A stretch of DNA of 64,000 bases from an uncultured Alistipes sp. (GTDB taxonomy: Bacteria > Bacteroidota > Bacteroidia > Bacteroidales > Rikenellaceae): assembly GCA_938014215.1 (NCBI GenBank), contig CALLRW010000013.1:1-64000 (forward strand), in the 5' to 3' direction. The position numbers and the translations under genes were made by a program. The notes beneath the pieces are model-generated. The model was not told where the DNA came from and did not search any database. It was given only the letters and a program-made list of their open reading frames with translations. Positions 7,978 to 16,038 of this stretch are shown in pieces; the stretch's first letter is position 1, and each line of letters opens with the position of its first letter.

Positions 7978-10164
7978 TCAGCCCAGCTTTGCGCGCAAAT
8001 CGTCGGGTGTCAGCTCGGCGATGATCCGTTTGCCCGAGGGCGAGAAGCTGACGTTGCCGCCGGCGGCCAGCCGGTCGAGCAGCGCCGCAGCCTCTTCGCG
8101 CGAGAGGTTCCGCACCGGGCCGCGCGAACCCGAGAAGGCCATCACCGCAGCGATCTTTTCGCGGCGCACCTCCTCGAGCGAGACGGGCGTGGCGAAGGCC
8201 TGCAGCAGGTCGTAGATCAGCCGGTCGACCGCATCGGCGGGCATGTCGGCCGGTGTGCCCTTGACCTCGACGGCCCCGTCGCCGCACAGTTCGAGATCGA
8301 ACCCCAGCGCGGCAAACTCCACGGCATTCTCCTCGAGCAGCGCATATTCGTCCTGCGAGAGCAGCAGCCGTTCGGGGAAGAGCAGCTGTTCGCTGACGGC
8401 CGAGCCGTGGCCCAGCATTCGCAGATACTCCTCGTAGAGAATCCGCTCGCGGGCCCGCCGCACGTCGACCACCACGAAACGCCCCTCCATCATGGCGGCA
8501 ATGTAGCCGCCCGGCAGCGGCAGCGCCTCGCGGAAGGCCGTATGCTGCGTCAGATCGAGCTGCTGCTGTTCCGGACCGACCGTCGAGGGGATGAAGTCGA
8601 GCGCACTCTCGCTGAACGACGCTCCGTCCAGCTGCGACGAGGCGATATCGACCATGCGGTCCTCCTCTGCCGGGTCCTCGGCCCGGGGGGCATCACCTAT
8701 CCGTGACGAAACGACCTCGAGCGACTCCTCCGCAGCGGACACCTTCGCCCCCATCTTCGAGGGGGTGATGTCGAACTCACCGTCGACCAATGCTCCGCCG
8801 GGGATCTCCTCCTCCGCGGCCGTCATACGTCCTGCAAAATCGCTGCCCGATTCGAAATCCTCGAACTCGTCGGACTCCGACCGGGCGAGCGCACCGCCCG
8901 GAACAAACGACACGCCGCCGCGTCCGCCCGACCGCCGTACAGCCCCGCCACGTGCCGTGACGAGGGGTCCCTCGCGGAGATCCTCCCCGCCGTAGGGGAC
9001 ATCCAACCCCGTGAAGGCGCCTCCCGGATCGGGAGCCGACGGATCGATATAGGTCTCGTTGAAGGGGTTGTAGGCCCGGTTCGAGACCGAAGCCGGTTCG
9101 TTATAGACGGCCCCCTTCTGCATGACGGGGATCTCCAGCGACTCGTCGCGGTCGAAATCCATCATCGGTACCGCCCCCGTCTTGGCCAGCGTCTCGCGCA
9201 CGGCGGCGTTGACGATCTGCCAGACGGCCTCCTCGTCGGCGAAGCGGACTTCGGTCTTCTGCGGGTGGACGTTGACGTCGATGCGCGACGGATCGATCGT
9301 CAGGTAGAGGAAGTAGGCCGGCTGACAGTTCTCGGCAATCAGCTTGTCGTAGGCCTTCAGGATGGCGCTCGCCAGGTAGGGGCTCTTGAAGTAGCGCCCG
9401 TTGACGAACATGTACTGGTCCGTATTTCGTTTCTTGGCGGCCGACGGCCGACCGATGAACCCCTCGATGCGGGCGATCGACGTATCGGCCTCGACATCGA
9501 GCAGATTCTGCTTGATGTGGCGTCCCACCACGTCGACGATGCGTCCGGCCAGCGACGACGGCTGCAGCAGATAGACCGGGGCATCGTTGGCATAGAGTTC
9601 GAAGCTCACCTTCGGATAACAGAGCGCAATGCGTTGGAATTCCGTCCGGATCTGCGACGCCGACGTGGTGCTCTTGTCGAGGAACCGGCGGCGGGCCGGG
9701 ACGTTGTAGAAGAGGTTGCGCACGAAGAACTGCGCCCCCACGGGGCAGAGCACCGGCGTCTGCGCGACGAACTGCCCGCCCTTGATTTCGGTCTGCGTAC
9801 CCAGTTCATCGCCCTCCTGCCGGGTGCGGAGTTCGACCTCGGCCACGGCGGCGATCGACGCCAGGGCCTCGCCCCGGAATCCGAACGTATGCAGGGCATA
9901 GATATCCTCGACGTCGGCGATCTTGCTCGTGGCGTGGCGGTCGAAGGCCAGCCGGGCGTCGATGGGCGACATGCCGCAGCCGTCGTCGACGATCTGGATC
10001 AGGTCCTTGCCTCCGTCGCGGAAGTTGACCTTCACGGTCCGTGCGCCCGCATCGAGCGCATTCTCCATCATCTCCTTGACCACCGAGGCCGGGCGGACAA
10101 CCACCTCACCGGCCGCAATCTGGTTGGCGACGACTTCGGGTAACAGTCTGATCTTGTCTGCCAT
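7978..10164 (-). CDS. mutL: DNA mismatch repair protein MutL
   Basis: MutL couples MutS mismatch recognition to strand removal. The 728-residue protein has a complete GHKL ATPase: ANQIAAGEV, MENALDAGA, DDGCGM, DRHATSKI and GFRGEAL within the first 110 residues, and a transducer domain with VDVNVHPQKTEVRF. A long acidic, Pro/Gly-rich linker (about 330-530) precedes the dimerisation domain. There the place of the endonuclease motif DQHAxxExxxxE reads DVRRARERILYEE, so the Gln-His-Ala of nicking MutLs is absent, and no clear C-terminal Cys/His zinc motif is seen. The next gene upstream (10165-10572) directly abuts it. Confidence 0.95.
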   Translation of the reverse strand: MADKIRLLPEVVANQIAAGEVVVRPASVVKEMMENALDAGARTVKVNFRDGGKDLIQIVDDGCGMSPIDARLAFDRHATSKIADVEDIYALHTFGFRGEALASIAAVAEVELRTRQEGDELGTQTEIKGGQFVAQTPVLCPVGAQFFVRNLFYNVPARRRFLDKSTTSASQIRTEFQRIALCYPKVSFELYANDAPVYLLQPSSLAGRIVDVVGRHIKQNLLDVEADTSIARIEGFIGRPSAAKKRNTDQYMFVNGRYFKSPYLASAILKAYDKLIAENCQPAYFLYLTIDPSRIDVNVHPQKTEVRFADEEAVWQIVNAAVRETLAKTGAVPMMDFDRDESLEIPVMQKGAVYNEPASVSNRAYNPFNETYIDPSAPDPGGAFTGLDVPYGGEDLREGPLVTARGGAVRRSGGRGGVSFVPGGALARSESDEFEDFESGSDFAGRMTAAEEEIPGGALVDGEFDITPSKMGAKVSAAEESLEVVSSRIGDAPRAEDPAEEDRMVDIASSQLDGASFSESALDFIPSTVGPEQQQLDLTQHTAFREALPLPGGYIAAMMEGRFVVVDVRRARERILYEEYLRMLGHGSAVSEQLLFPERLLLSQDEYALLEENAVEFAALGFDLELCGDGAVEVKGTPADMPADAVDRLIYDLLQAFATPVSLEEVRREKIAAVMAFSGSRGPVRNLSREEAAALLDRLAAGGNVSFSPSGKRIIAELTPDDLRAKLG

Positions 10165-10572
10165 CTACTCCTCCTGGTAATCGTTCGGGACGACCCTGAT
10201 CGGGGCATAGGGGTTGAAGTCACCCTCGGCCGCAGCGGCCGGAACCGGCCGTCGGGGCTGCTGCAGCCGCACCACCCATTCGGCCAGCCGCGGATAGAGC
10301 AGGTAGATGAACAGCAGCATCAACACCGCCGCACCGGCCATCTTGAAGACCCGCATGCGGCCGTGCTCTTCGGTACCGGCACGGCGTGCGGCGCGGGCTT
10401 CGCGCTGCGTACGGATATACTGCCCGGGGCGGTACTCCTCGTGGGCATCCTCCGCGCGTTCGCCGTGGAGTTCGGCCCGGCGCTGCTCACGCGCCTCCTT
10501 TTCGGGGTCGTAGTAACGCGGGATATAGTTGAACTTGTTTGCGTGTCTCTTGAAGGGTGTAAAGCCTAACAT
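10165..10572 (-). CDS. Small single-TM membrane protein, unknown function
   Basis: A 135-residue protein with a strongly charged, Arg/Glu-rich N-terminal half (about 1-75), one transmembrane helix (about 76-95, MAGAAVLMLLFIYLLY) and a short Pro-rich tail. I do not recognise a domain. It immediately precedes mutL with no gap (its stop abuts the mutL start codon), so the two are cotranscribed and probably translationally coupled. A -7 element at 10591-10598 lies upstream. Confidence 0.7.
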   Translation of the reverse strand: MLGFTPFKRHANKFNYIPRYYDPEKEAREQRRAELHGERAEDAHEEYRPGQYIRTQREARAARRAGTEEHGRMRVFKMAGAAVLMLLFIYLLYPRLAEWVVRLQQPRRPVPAAAAEGDFNPYAPIRVVPNDYQEE

Positions 10573-10590
10573 GGTCGTCCACTTTTTCGG

Positions 10591-10598
10591 TAAAGATA
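10591..10598 (-). promoter_or_regulatory. -7 element upstream of the mutL operon
   Basis: On the minus strand the sequence reads TATCTTTA, one base from TAnnTTTG, 19 bases before the start of the small membrane protein gene that leads the mutL operon. Confidence 0.45.
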
Positions 10599-10663
10599 CG
10601 AATATCTTTGCAAATTATTGCATTTTCGCGCGCATTTCGACGTTCCGGCGAGCGTTCGGGGAA

Positions 10664-10839
10664 TTTCGGACAGGCCGCCGGAACCTTCCGTACAAGCCGT
10701 CGGAACCTTCCGAACAAGCCGCCGGGACCTCCCGTACAGGCTGCCAAAACCTCTCGCCCCAGCTACCGGAACCTCCCGAACAAGCTGCCAAGGCCTCCCG
10801 TACAAGCCGCCAGGGCCTCCCGTACAGACTGCCGGGACC
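10664..10839. repeat. 22-bp degenerate tandem array, eight units
   Basis: Eight contiguous units of exactly 22 bp with no insertions or deletions, consensus near TCCCGTACAAGCCGCCGGGACC, of which the first 20 read TCCCGTACAAGCCGCCGGGA. Phase-locked positions are the opening TcCcG.aCA.GC.gCC and the closing ACC. The array starts at 10664 and units follow at 10686, 10708 and so on to 10839. There are no spacers, so it is not CRISPR. It occupies the 401-base gap between the small membrane protein gene and dnaJ. Confidence 0.85.
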
Positions 10840-10856
10840 TCCCGCAGCGATGCGAC

Positions 10857-10886
10857 AAGCCCCTCCCCCAACTGGGGAAGGGGTTT
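10857..10886. other. Imperfect GC-rich hairpin
   Basis: CCCCTCCCCCA / TGGGGAAGGGG can form a stem of about ten pairs in the 3' region downstream of dnaJ (which runs on the minus strand). A second inverted repeat ACTCCCG / CGGGAGT lies at about 10910-10933. Neither has a clear T run for the minus strand, so a terminator role for dnaJ is only possible. Confidence 0.35.
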
Positions 10887-10973
10887 GTCCACCGAGCTCC
10901 TGCAGCCACTCCCGAGGTCCTCCCCGGGAGTTTTCCGGCCGCGGGCTGCACCTTCGATGCACCTCCGGTTCTG

Positions 10974-12140
10974 CTACCGGAAGAAACTCTTCATGCGTTC
11001 GAATATGTTCTGGTTCTTGGTCGATTCGGCGCGCTGGAACGAAGGCTGTGCCGCCAGCTGCTCGACGAGCCGTTTCTCCTCCGACGTAAGTTTCGAAGGA
11101 ATCGTGATGTCGACAACGATCAGTTCGTCGCCGCGGCCGTAGCCGTTCACCTCGGGCAGACCCTTGCCGGCCAGCCGCAGCACCTTGCCGGCGTGCGTTC
11201 CGGGGGCAATCTTGATCTTGGCCCGGCCGTCGACGGTCGGCACCTCGACCGTACCGCCCAGCAGCGCCGTCGTCACCGTGATGTTCAGGTTGTGGATCAG
11301 GTCGTTGCCGTCGCGTACGAGCTCCTCGTTGGGCTCCTCCTCGATGACGACCTGCAGATCGCCGTTGACACCGCCCTGACGGGCCGCATTGCCCTTTCCG
11401 GTGACCGTCAGGACCATTCCCTCGCCCACTCCGGCCGGGATCTTGATCTCGACGACCTCCTGTCCGCGCAGCGTACCTTCGCCCTTGCACTTGTCGCACG
11501 GAGCGGTGATCACCTTGCCCGTACCGCCGCAGGTCGGGCAGACGCTCTGGGTCTGCATGCGGCCGAAGAAGGTGTTCTCCACCCGCGTGACGTAACCCGT
11601 GCCGTTGCAGGCCGAGCAGGTCGAGTACGAATTGGCATCCTTGGCGCCCGAACCGCCGCACTTGTCGCAGGCGATGGTCTTGTTGATCTTGAGCTTCTTC
11701 GTGACGCCCGTCGCGATCTCGGCCAGCGTCAGCTTGACCCGCACGCGGATATCCGAACCGCGGTTGACACGCCGTCCGCCGCCCGTCGACGAACGGAATC
11801 CGCCGCCGAAGTGGCCGCCGAAGATGTCGCCGAACTGCGAGAAGATATCCTCCATCGAGAAACCTCCGCCGCTGAATCCGCCGAAACCGCCGGCACCGGC
11901 CCCTGCCGCACCGCTCATTCCGGCGTGTCCGAACTGATCGTAACGGGCCCGTTTTTCGGGGTTCGACAGCACGTCATAGGCCTCGGCAGCCTCCTTGAAC
12001 TTCTCTTCGGCCTCCTTGTCCCCGGGGTTTTTGTCCGGGTGATACTTGATGGCGGCCTTCCGATAGGCCTTCTTTATCTCGTCGGCGTTGGCATTCCGCT
12101 CGACGCCGAGCACTTCGTAATAATCTCTCTTTTCAGCCAT
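10974..12140 (-). CDS. dnaJ: Chaperone protein DnaJ
   Basis: Class I Hsp40 that stimulates DnaK ATPase and delivers substrates. The 388-residue protein has a J domain (about 1-70) with HPD at YHPDKNP, a Gly/Phe-rich segment (about 75-115), four CxxCxGxG-type zinc repeats (CDKCGGSG, CSACNGTG, CPTCGGTG, CDKCKGEG) and the C-terminal substrate-binding domain. It follows grpE by four bases on the same strand; no dnaK is in the window. Confidence 0.96.
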   Translation of the reverse strand: MAEKRDYYEVLGVERNANADEIKKAYRKAAIKYHPDKNPGDKEAEEKFKEAAEAYDVLSNPEKRARYDQFGHAGMSGAAGAGAGGFGGFSGGGFSMEDIFSQFGDIFGGHFGGGFRSSTGGGRRVNRGSDIRVRVKLTLAEIATGVTKKLKINKTIACDKCGGSGAKDANSYSTCSACNGTGYVTRVENTFFGRMQTQSVCPTCGGTGKVITAPCDKCKGEGTLRGQEVVEIKIPAGVGEGMVLTVTGKGNAARQGGVNGDLQVVIEEEPNEELVRDGNDLIHNLNITVTTALLGGTVEVPTVDGRAKIKIAPGTHAGKVLRLAGKGLPEVNGYGRGDELIVVDITIPSKLTSEEKRLVEQLAAQPSFQRAESTKNQNIFERMKSFFR

Positions 12141-12144
12141 GGCA

Positions 12145-12804
12145 TTACTCTCCTACGACAACTTTGGCAAAGCGCAGCACCTTGTCGCCCAGCATGTAAC
12201 CCGTCTGAACGACATCGATGACCTTGCCCTTCATCTCCTCGCCGGCCGCGAACTTGGCCACCGCCTCCGCGATGTCGGCATCGAACTCCTTCTCCTTGAG
12301 TTCCATTTCGGTGACGCCCTTCTGGCGGAGCGCCTCGGTGAACTTCTGCGAGATGAGCCGCACGCCCGAGCGCAGGGCCTCCACATCGTCACTCTTCTCC
12401 ATGGCGGTCATGGCGCGCTGCACGTCGTCGCGCACGGGCAGCATGGCCAGCAGCACGTCGCGGCCGCCCGTCTGGACGAGATCCATCTTCTCCTTGAGCG
12501 TCCGTTTGCGGTAGTTGTCGAACTCGGCCTGCAGCCGCAGGAAGCGATCCTTCCATTCGGCCACGGCCTCCTCGACGGCCTTTGCCGTTGCATCGGACGC
12601 CTGTTTGTCGTCGTTCTTCTCCTCCTTCTTGGCGGAGCCGGCGTCGGCGGCAGCAGGCTCATCCTCTGCCATTTTGGCAGATGCCTCGGCGGTCGGGTCT
12701 GCCATATTGGCATTCTTGGCCTCTTCGTGCGAAGGATTGCCGTCGCCGGATACCTTTACCTCGGTATCCTTAACGTCCTCATTGTTAACTTTTTCCTCTT
12801 TCAT
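12145..12804 (-). CDS. grpE: Nucleotide exchange factor GrpE
   Basis: GrpE releases ADP from DnaK. The protein has an acidic low-complexity N-terminus (about 1-80), the long helical dimerisation region with WKDRFLRLQAEFDNYRKRT, and the C-terminal beta domain ending YMLGDKVLRFAKVVV. The frame is open to an ATG at 12850-12852 (235 residues), but the internal ATG at 12802-12804 (MKEEKV, 219 residues) is preferred because it drops a basic leader not typical of GrpE. It sits between the RsmI-like methyltransferase and dnaJ in one apparent operon. Confidence 0.92.
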   Translation of the reverse strand: MKEEKVNNEDVKDTEVKVSGDGNPSHEEAKNANMADPTAEASAKMAEDEPAAADAGSAKKEEKNDDKQASDATAKAVEEAVAEWKDRFLRLQAEFDNYRKRTLKEKMDLVQTGGRDVLLAMLPVRDDVQRAMTAMEKSDDVEALRSGVRLISQKFTEALRQKGVTEMELKEKEFDADIAEAVAKFAAGEEMKGKVIDVVQTGYMLGDKVLRFAKVVVGE

Positions 12805-12859
12805 ATCTGGTGTTTTTTTCAGTTTCTGAATGATCTTTCGCGCAAATTGCATACCAAGG

Positions 12860-13573
12860 CTAACCGATGATAAAGATCGCCGGGCGTTTGTTCAGTTCGG
12901 GCAGCGGGCTCCGGCGCCACTCCCCGACCCTGCGGGTGATGACCGACTGCGACGGGGCCGTCAGATCCACGGCCACCGTCAGGCGGGTCTCCGCGGCCAG
13001 CGTCTGCAGGAGTTGTTCGAGGAGCTTCCCGTTGCGGTACGGCGCCTCGATGAACGCCTGCGACTGCCCCTCGCCGTGGGCGCGGCGCTCGAAGAAACGG
13101 ATGGCGCGGGCCCGTTCGGGCGGTTTGACGGGCAGATAGCCGTTGAAGGCGAACGACTGCCCGTTGAGCCCCGAGGCCATCATGGCAAGAATGATCGACG
13201 AGGGGCCGATGAGCGGCACCACGCGGATCCCCTTCCGGTGGCAGGCCTCGACCACCAGCGCCCCGGGGTCGGCCACGCCCGGCACGCCGGCCTCGGAGAT
13301 GACGCCGGCCGAACGTCCCGCCAGCAGCGGTGCCACAAGCTCCTCGACCTCCCGTCCGGCGAGCGTATGTTCGTTCAGTTCGCGGAACTCCAGCTCCTCG
13401 ATCGGGCGCGAGACTCCGGCGCGCGACAGGAAGCGTCTTGCCGAGCGGGTATTCTCGACGATGAAGTAGTCCAGCGAGTCCATCACCGCGCGGTTGGCGG
13501 CGGGGAGGACCTCCCAGGGTGCCGTTTCGTCCGAAATCGGGCACGGGATCATGTAGAGGGTTCCGTAATTCAT
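12860..13573 (-). CDS. RsmI-like SAM-dependent methyltransferase
   Basis: A 237-residue protein of the tetrapyrrole methylase fold, related to RsmI (16S rRNA C1402 2'-O-methyltransferase). Family marks are the opening TLYMIPCPIS, ISEAGVPGVADPGALVV (the SAM-binding loop), IGPSSIILAMMASGL and the distal FIEAPYRNGKLLEQL. It is shorter and more divergent than classical RsmI, and matches the second RsmI-like paralogue common in Bacteroidetes, so the exact target is uncertain. It begins 4 bases after the murF-alr stop and leads into grpE. Confidence 0.8.
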   Translation of the reverse strand: MNYGTLYMIPCPISDETAPWEVLPAANRAVMDSLDYFIVENTRSARRFLSRAGVSRPIEELEFRELNEHTLAGREVEELVAPLLAGRSAGVISEAGVPGVADPGALVVEACHRKGIRVVPLIGPSSIILAMMASGLNGQSFAFNGYLPVKPPERARAIRFFERRAHGEGQSQAFIEAPYRNGKLLEQLLQTLAAETRLTVAVDLTAPSQSVITRRVGEWRRSPLPELNKRPAIFIIG

Positions 13574-13577
13574 GGTT

Positions 13578-15947
13578 TTACTCCTTGAGATAGATGCGTT
13601 TGACGCGGCCCGAGACCGAGGTCATGATCTCGTAGGGGATCGTATCCAGCACGCGGGCCATCGTTTCGAGATCGTTCCCCGCGGCGGCCGAGAAGACGAC
13701 GGCCTCGTCGCCCTCCGCAACGCCCGGGATATCCGTAATGTCGATCATGCAGCTGTCCATGCAGACCCGGCCGACGATCGGAGCCGGACGTCCAGCCACG
13801 AGCATCGACCAGCGTCCGCACCCCAGATGGCGGTCCAGACCGTCGGCATAGCCGATCGGGACGGTGGCCGTGACGGTCGGGCGGGTCAGCCGTCCGGCCC
13901 GTCCGTAGCCGACCGTATCGCCCGCCTCGAGGTGTTTGATCTGCACGATGCGGGTCTTCAGCGCCGAGACGGGGCGCAGCGAGGCGTTGTGCTGCCAGCC
14001 GAAACCGTAGAGCCCCAGCCCGAGCCGGCACATGTCGAACTGCGCCTCGGGGAAGCGTTCGATGGCGGCCGAGTTGGCCGTATGGCGGATGACGGGATAG
14101 GGCAGCGCCTCGACCAGTGCCGTGCTCATGCGGTCGAAACGTTCGATCTGGGCGCGGGTGTAGGTATCCTCCTCGGGCATGTCGGCGCAATTGAGGTGGG
14201 AGAAGATCGTGGCCACCTTGACCTCCGACATCCCGGTCAGCCGTTCGCACAGCGCGGGGATCTCCCCCTCCATGAATCCCAGCCGGTGCATCCCCGTGTC
14301 GAGCTTCAGGTGGATCGGATAGCGGATCTCGCCGGCGTGGGTCACCGCATCGGCAAAGTCACGCAGCGAGTGGAAGCTGTAGATTTCGGGTTCGAGACGG
14401 TTGGCGATCATCAGGTCGAAGCTGTCGGCATCGGCGTTCAGCACGACGATCGGCATCGTGATGCCGCGTTCGCGCAGCAGCACCCCTTCGTCGGCAAAGG
14501 CCACGGCCAGGTAGTCGACCCCCTGGTGCTGCAACATCTGCGCCACCTCGAAATCGCCCGTGCCGTACGACCCGGCCTTGACCATCGCCACGAGTTTCGT
14601 ACGGAAGTCGAGCTTCGCGCGGAAGTAATTGAGGTTGTGGATCATGGCGTCGAGATCGACCTCCAGCACCGTCGTATGGCTCTTGCGCGAGAGGGCGTGG
14701 GCCAGCTTCTCGAAGCGGAAGTCGCGGGCCCCCTTCAGCAGCACGGCGCGGCCGGCGACGGCTTCGCGTCCCAGCCGGGCGATGCACTCGTCGGTCGAGG
14801 CGTAGAAGACCTTGTCGCAGTCGAAGAGCGCGGCGTAACGCTTCAGTTTCGGGCCGATCCCGACGAGCGTGTCGACGCCCGCCCGCGAGACCATGCCGGC
14901 CACCCGGCTGTAGAGCTCGTCGTCCGAGAGTCCGCTCTGGGCGATGTCCGACAGCACCAGCGTGCGCCGCCGCGTGAGGGCCACGCTGTGGAGGTAGTCC
15001 AGCGCCAGGGCCAGCGAGTTGAGATCGAGGTTGTAGGCGTCGTTGATCAGCACCGAATCGTTGATTCCGTCCTTCACCTCGAGGCGCATGGCCACCTCCG
15101 GGGCTCCGGAGAACGACGGGGCCGGAAAGCCCATCGCCGCGCAGAAGGCCTCGACGATCTGGGCATTGCGGCGCGAGGCCTCGTTGCCGATCACCGCCTC
15201 GGGGACCTGCGGCGACTGGGCCGCATCGTAGAGCCGCCGTTCGGCAAAGCGCGTGGCGATCAGATGGCCCAGCGGTTCGTAATAACTGTGGTAGATGATC
15301 GTGCGGGCGCGGTGGGCCAGCACCATCTTTTCGAGACACTTCTGTTCGAGATTGAGGAAATTCTCCTGGTGGGCGTCGCCGATCGAGGTGAAGACCACCA
15401 CGTCGGGACGGATGATCCGTTCGAGACGCTCCATCTCGCCGGGCTTCGAGATGCCGGCCTCGATCAGCGCCAACTGCTCGTCGCCCTCGATCATCAGCAC
15501 CGACAGCGGCACACCGAGCTGCGAGTTGTAGCTCTTCGGCGAGCGGTAGCACTTCATGCCGGCGGGCAGCTCCTCGGCGATCCACTCCTTGATGACGGTC
15601 TTTCCGTTCGAGCCGGTGATTCCGACGACCGTCCCCTTGAAGTGGGCGCGGTGGTAGGCCGCCAGGCTCTGGAGCGCCGCAATGGCGTTCTTGACCACCA
15701 CGTATCCGGCCCCCGGCATCTCCTCAACGGCGTGTTCGACCAGGAAGGCCCGCACGCCGCGGCCGTACATCTGCCCAATAAAGTCGTGCGAGTCGTGGTT
15801 GGCGCCGCACATGGCGACGAACATCGGGTTGCACCCCAATTCACACGTCAGCGAGCGGCTGTCCGTGACGACCGCCTGCACCTCGTGGTCCTCGCCCGAG
15901 AAGCGGCCGCCGACGACGGCCGCGATCTGCGAAAGTCTGTAATTCAT
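13578..15947 (-). CDS. MurF-alanine racemase bifunctional fusion
   Basis: A 789-residue fusion of MurF (UDP-MurNAc-tripeptide:D-Ala-D-Ala ligase, N-terminal ~440 residues) and alanine racemase (C-terminal ~370). It combines the supply of D-Ala with its incorporation into the peptidoglycan precursor. The MurF part has the Mur-ligase P-loop GITGSNGKTVIKEW. The racemase part has the PLP lysine in MVKAGSYGTG and the second catalytic tyrosine region DTVGYGRAGRL. The frame extends to 16028, but ATG 15945-15947 (MNYRLSQIAAV) aligns with the MurF start. This fusion is known from Bacteroidetes. It is 91 bases downstream of mutS2 on the same strand. Confidence 0.93.
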   Translation of the reverse strand: MNYRLSQIAAVVGGRFSGEDHEVQAVVTDSRSLTCELGCNPMFVAMCGANHDSHDFIGQMYGRGVRAFLVEHAVEEMPGAGYVVVKNAIAALQSLAAYHRAHFKGTVVGITGSNGKTVIKEWIAEELPAGMKCYRSPKSYNSQLGVPLSVLMIEGDEQLALIEAGISKPGEMERLERIIRPDVVVFTSIGDAHQENFLNLEQKCLEKMVLAHRARTIIYHSYYEPLGHLIATRFAERRLYDAAQSPQVPEAVIGNEASRRNAQIVEAFCAAMGFPAPSFSGAPEVAMRLEVKDGINDSVLINDAYNLDLNSLALALDYLHSVALTRRRTLVLSDIAQSGLSDDELYSRVAGMVSRAGVDTLVGIGPKLKRYAALFDCDKVFYASTDECIARLGREAVAGRAVLLKGARDFRFEKLAHALSRKSHTTVLEVDLDAMIHNLNYFRAKLDFRTKLVAMVKAGSYGTGDFEVAQMLQHQGVDYLAVAFADEGVLLRERGITMPIVVLNADADSFDLMIANRLEPEIYSFHSLRDFADAVTHAGEIRYPIHLKLDTGMHRLGFMEGEIPALCERLTGMSEVKVATIFSHLNCADMPEEDTYTRAQIERFDRMSTALVEALPYPVIRHTANSAAIERFPEAQFDMCRLGLGLYGFGWQHNASLRPVSALKTRIVQIKHLEAGDTVGYGRAGRLTRPTVTATVPIGYADGLDRHLGCGRWSMLVAGRPAPIVGRVCMDSCMIDITDIPGVAEGDEAVVFSAAAGNDLETMARVLDTIPYEIMTSVSGRVKRIYLKE

Positions 15948-16038
15948 TTTTCCGCAACTTTTATAGCTTTGTTCCGGCCGGTTCCGGGGCACTTCGTCCC
16001 GCCCGGCGGGATTTTTCCGTATCTGCACGCCCTCCCCG

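Noticed and set aside
10664..10839. CRISPR array
   Set aside because: Units are contiguous with no spacers and vary in sequence; no cas genes nearby.
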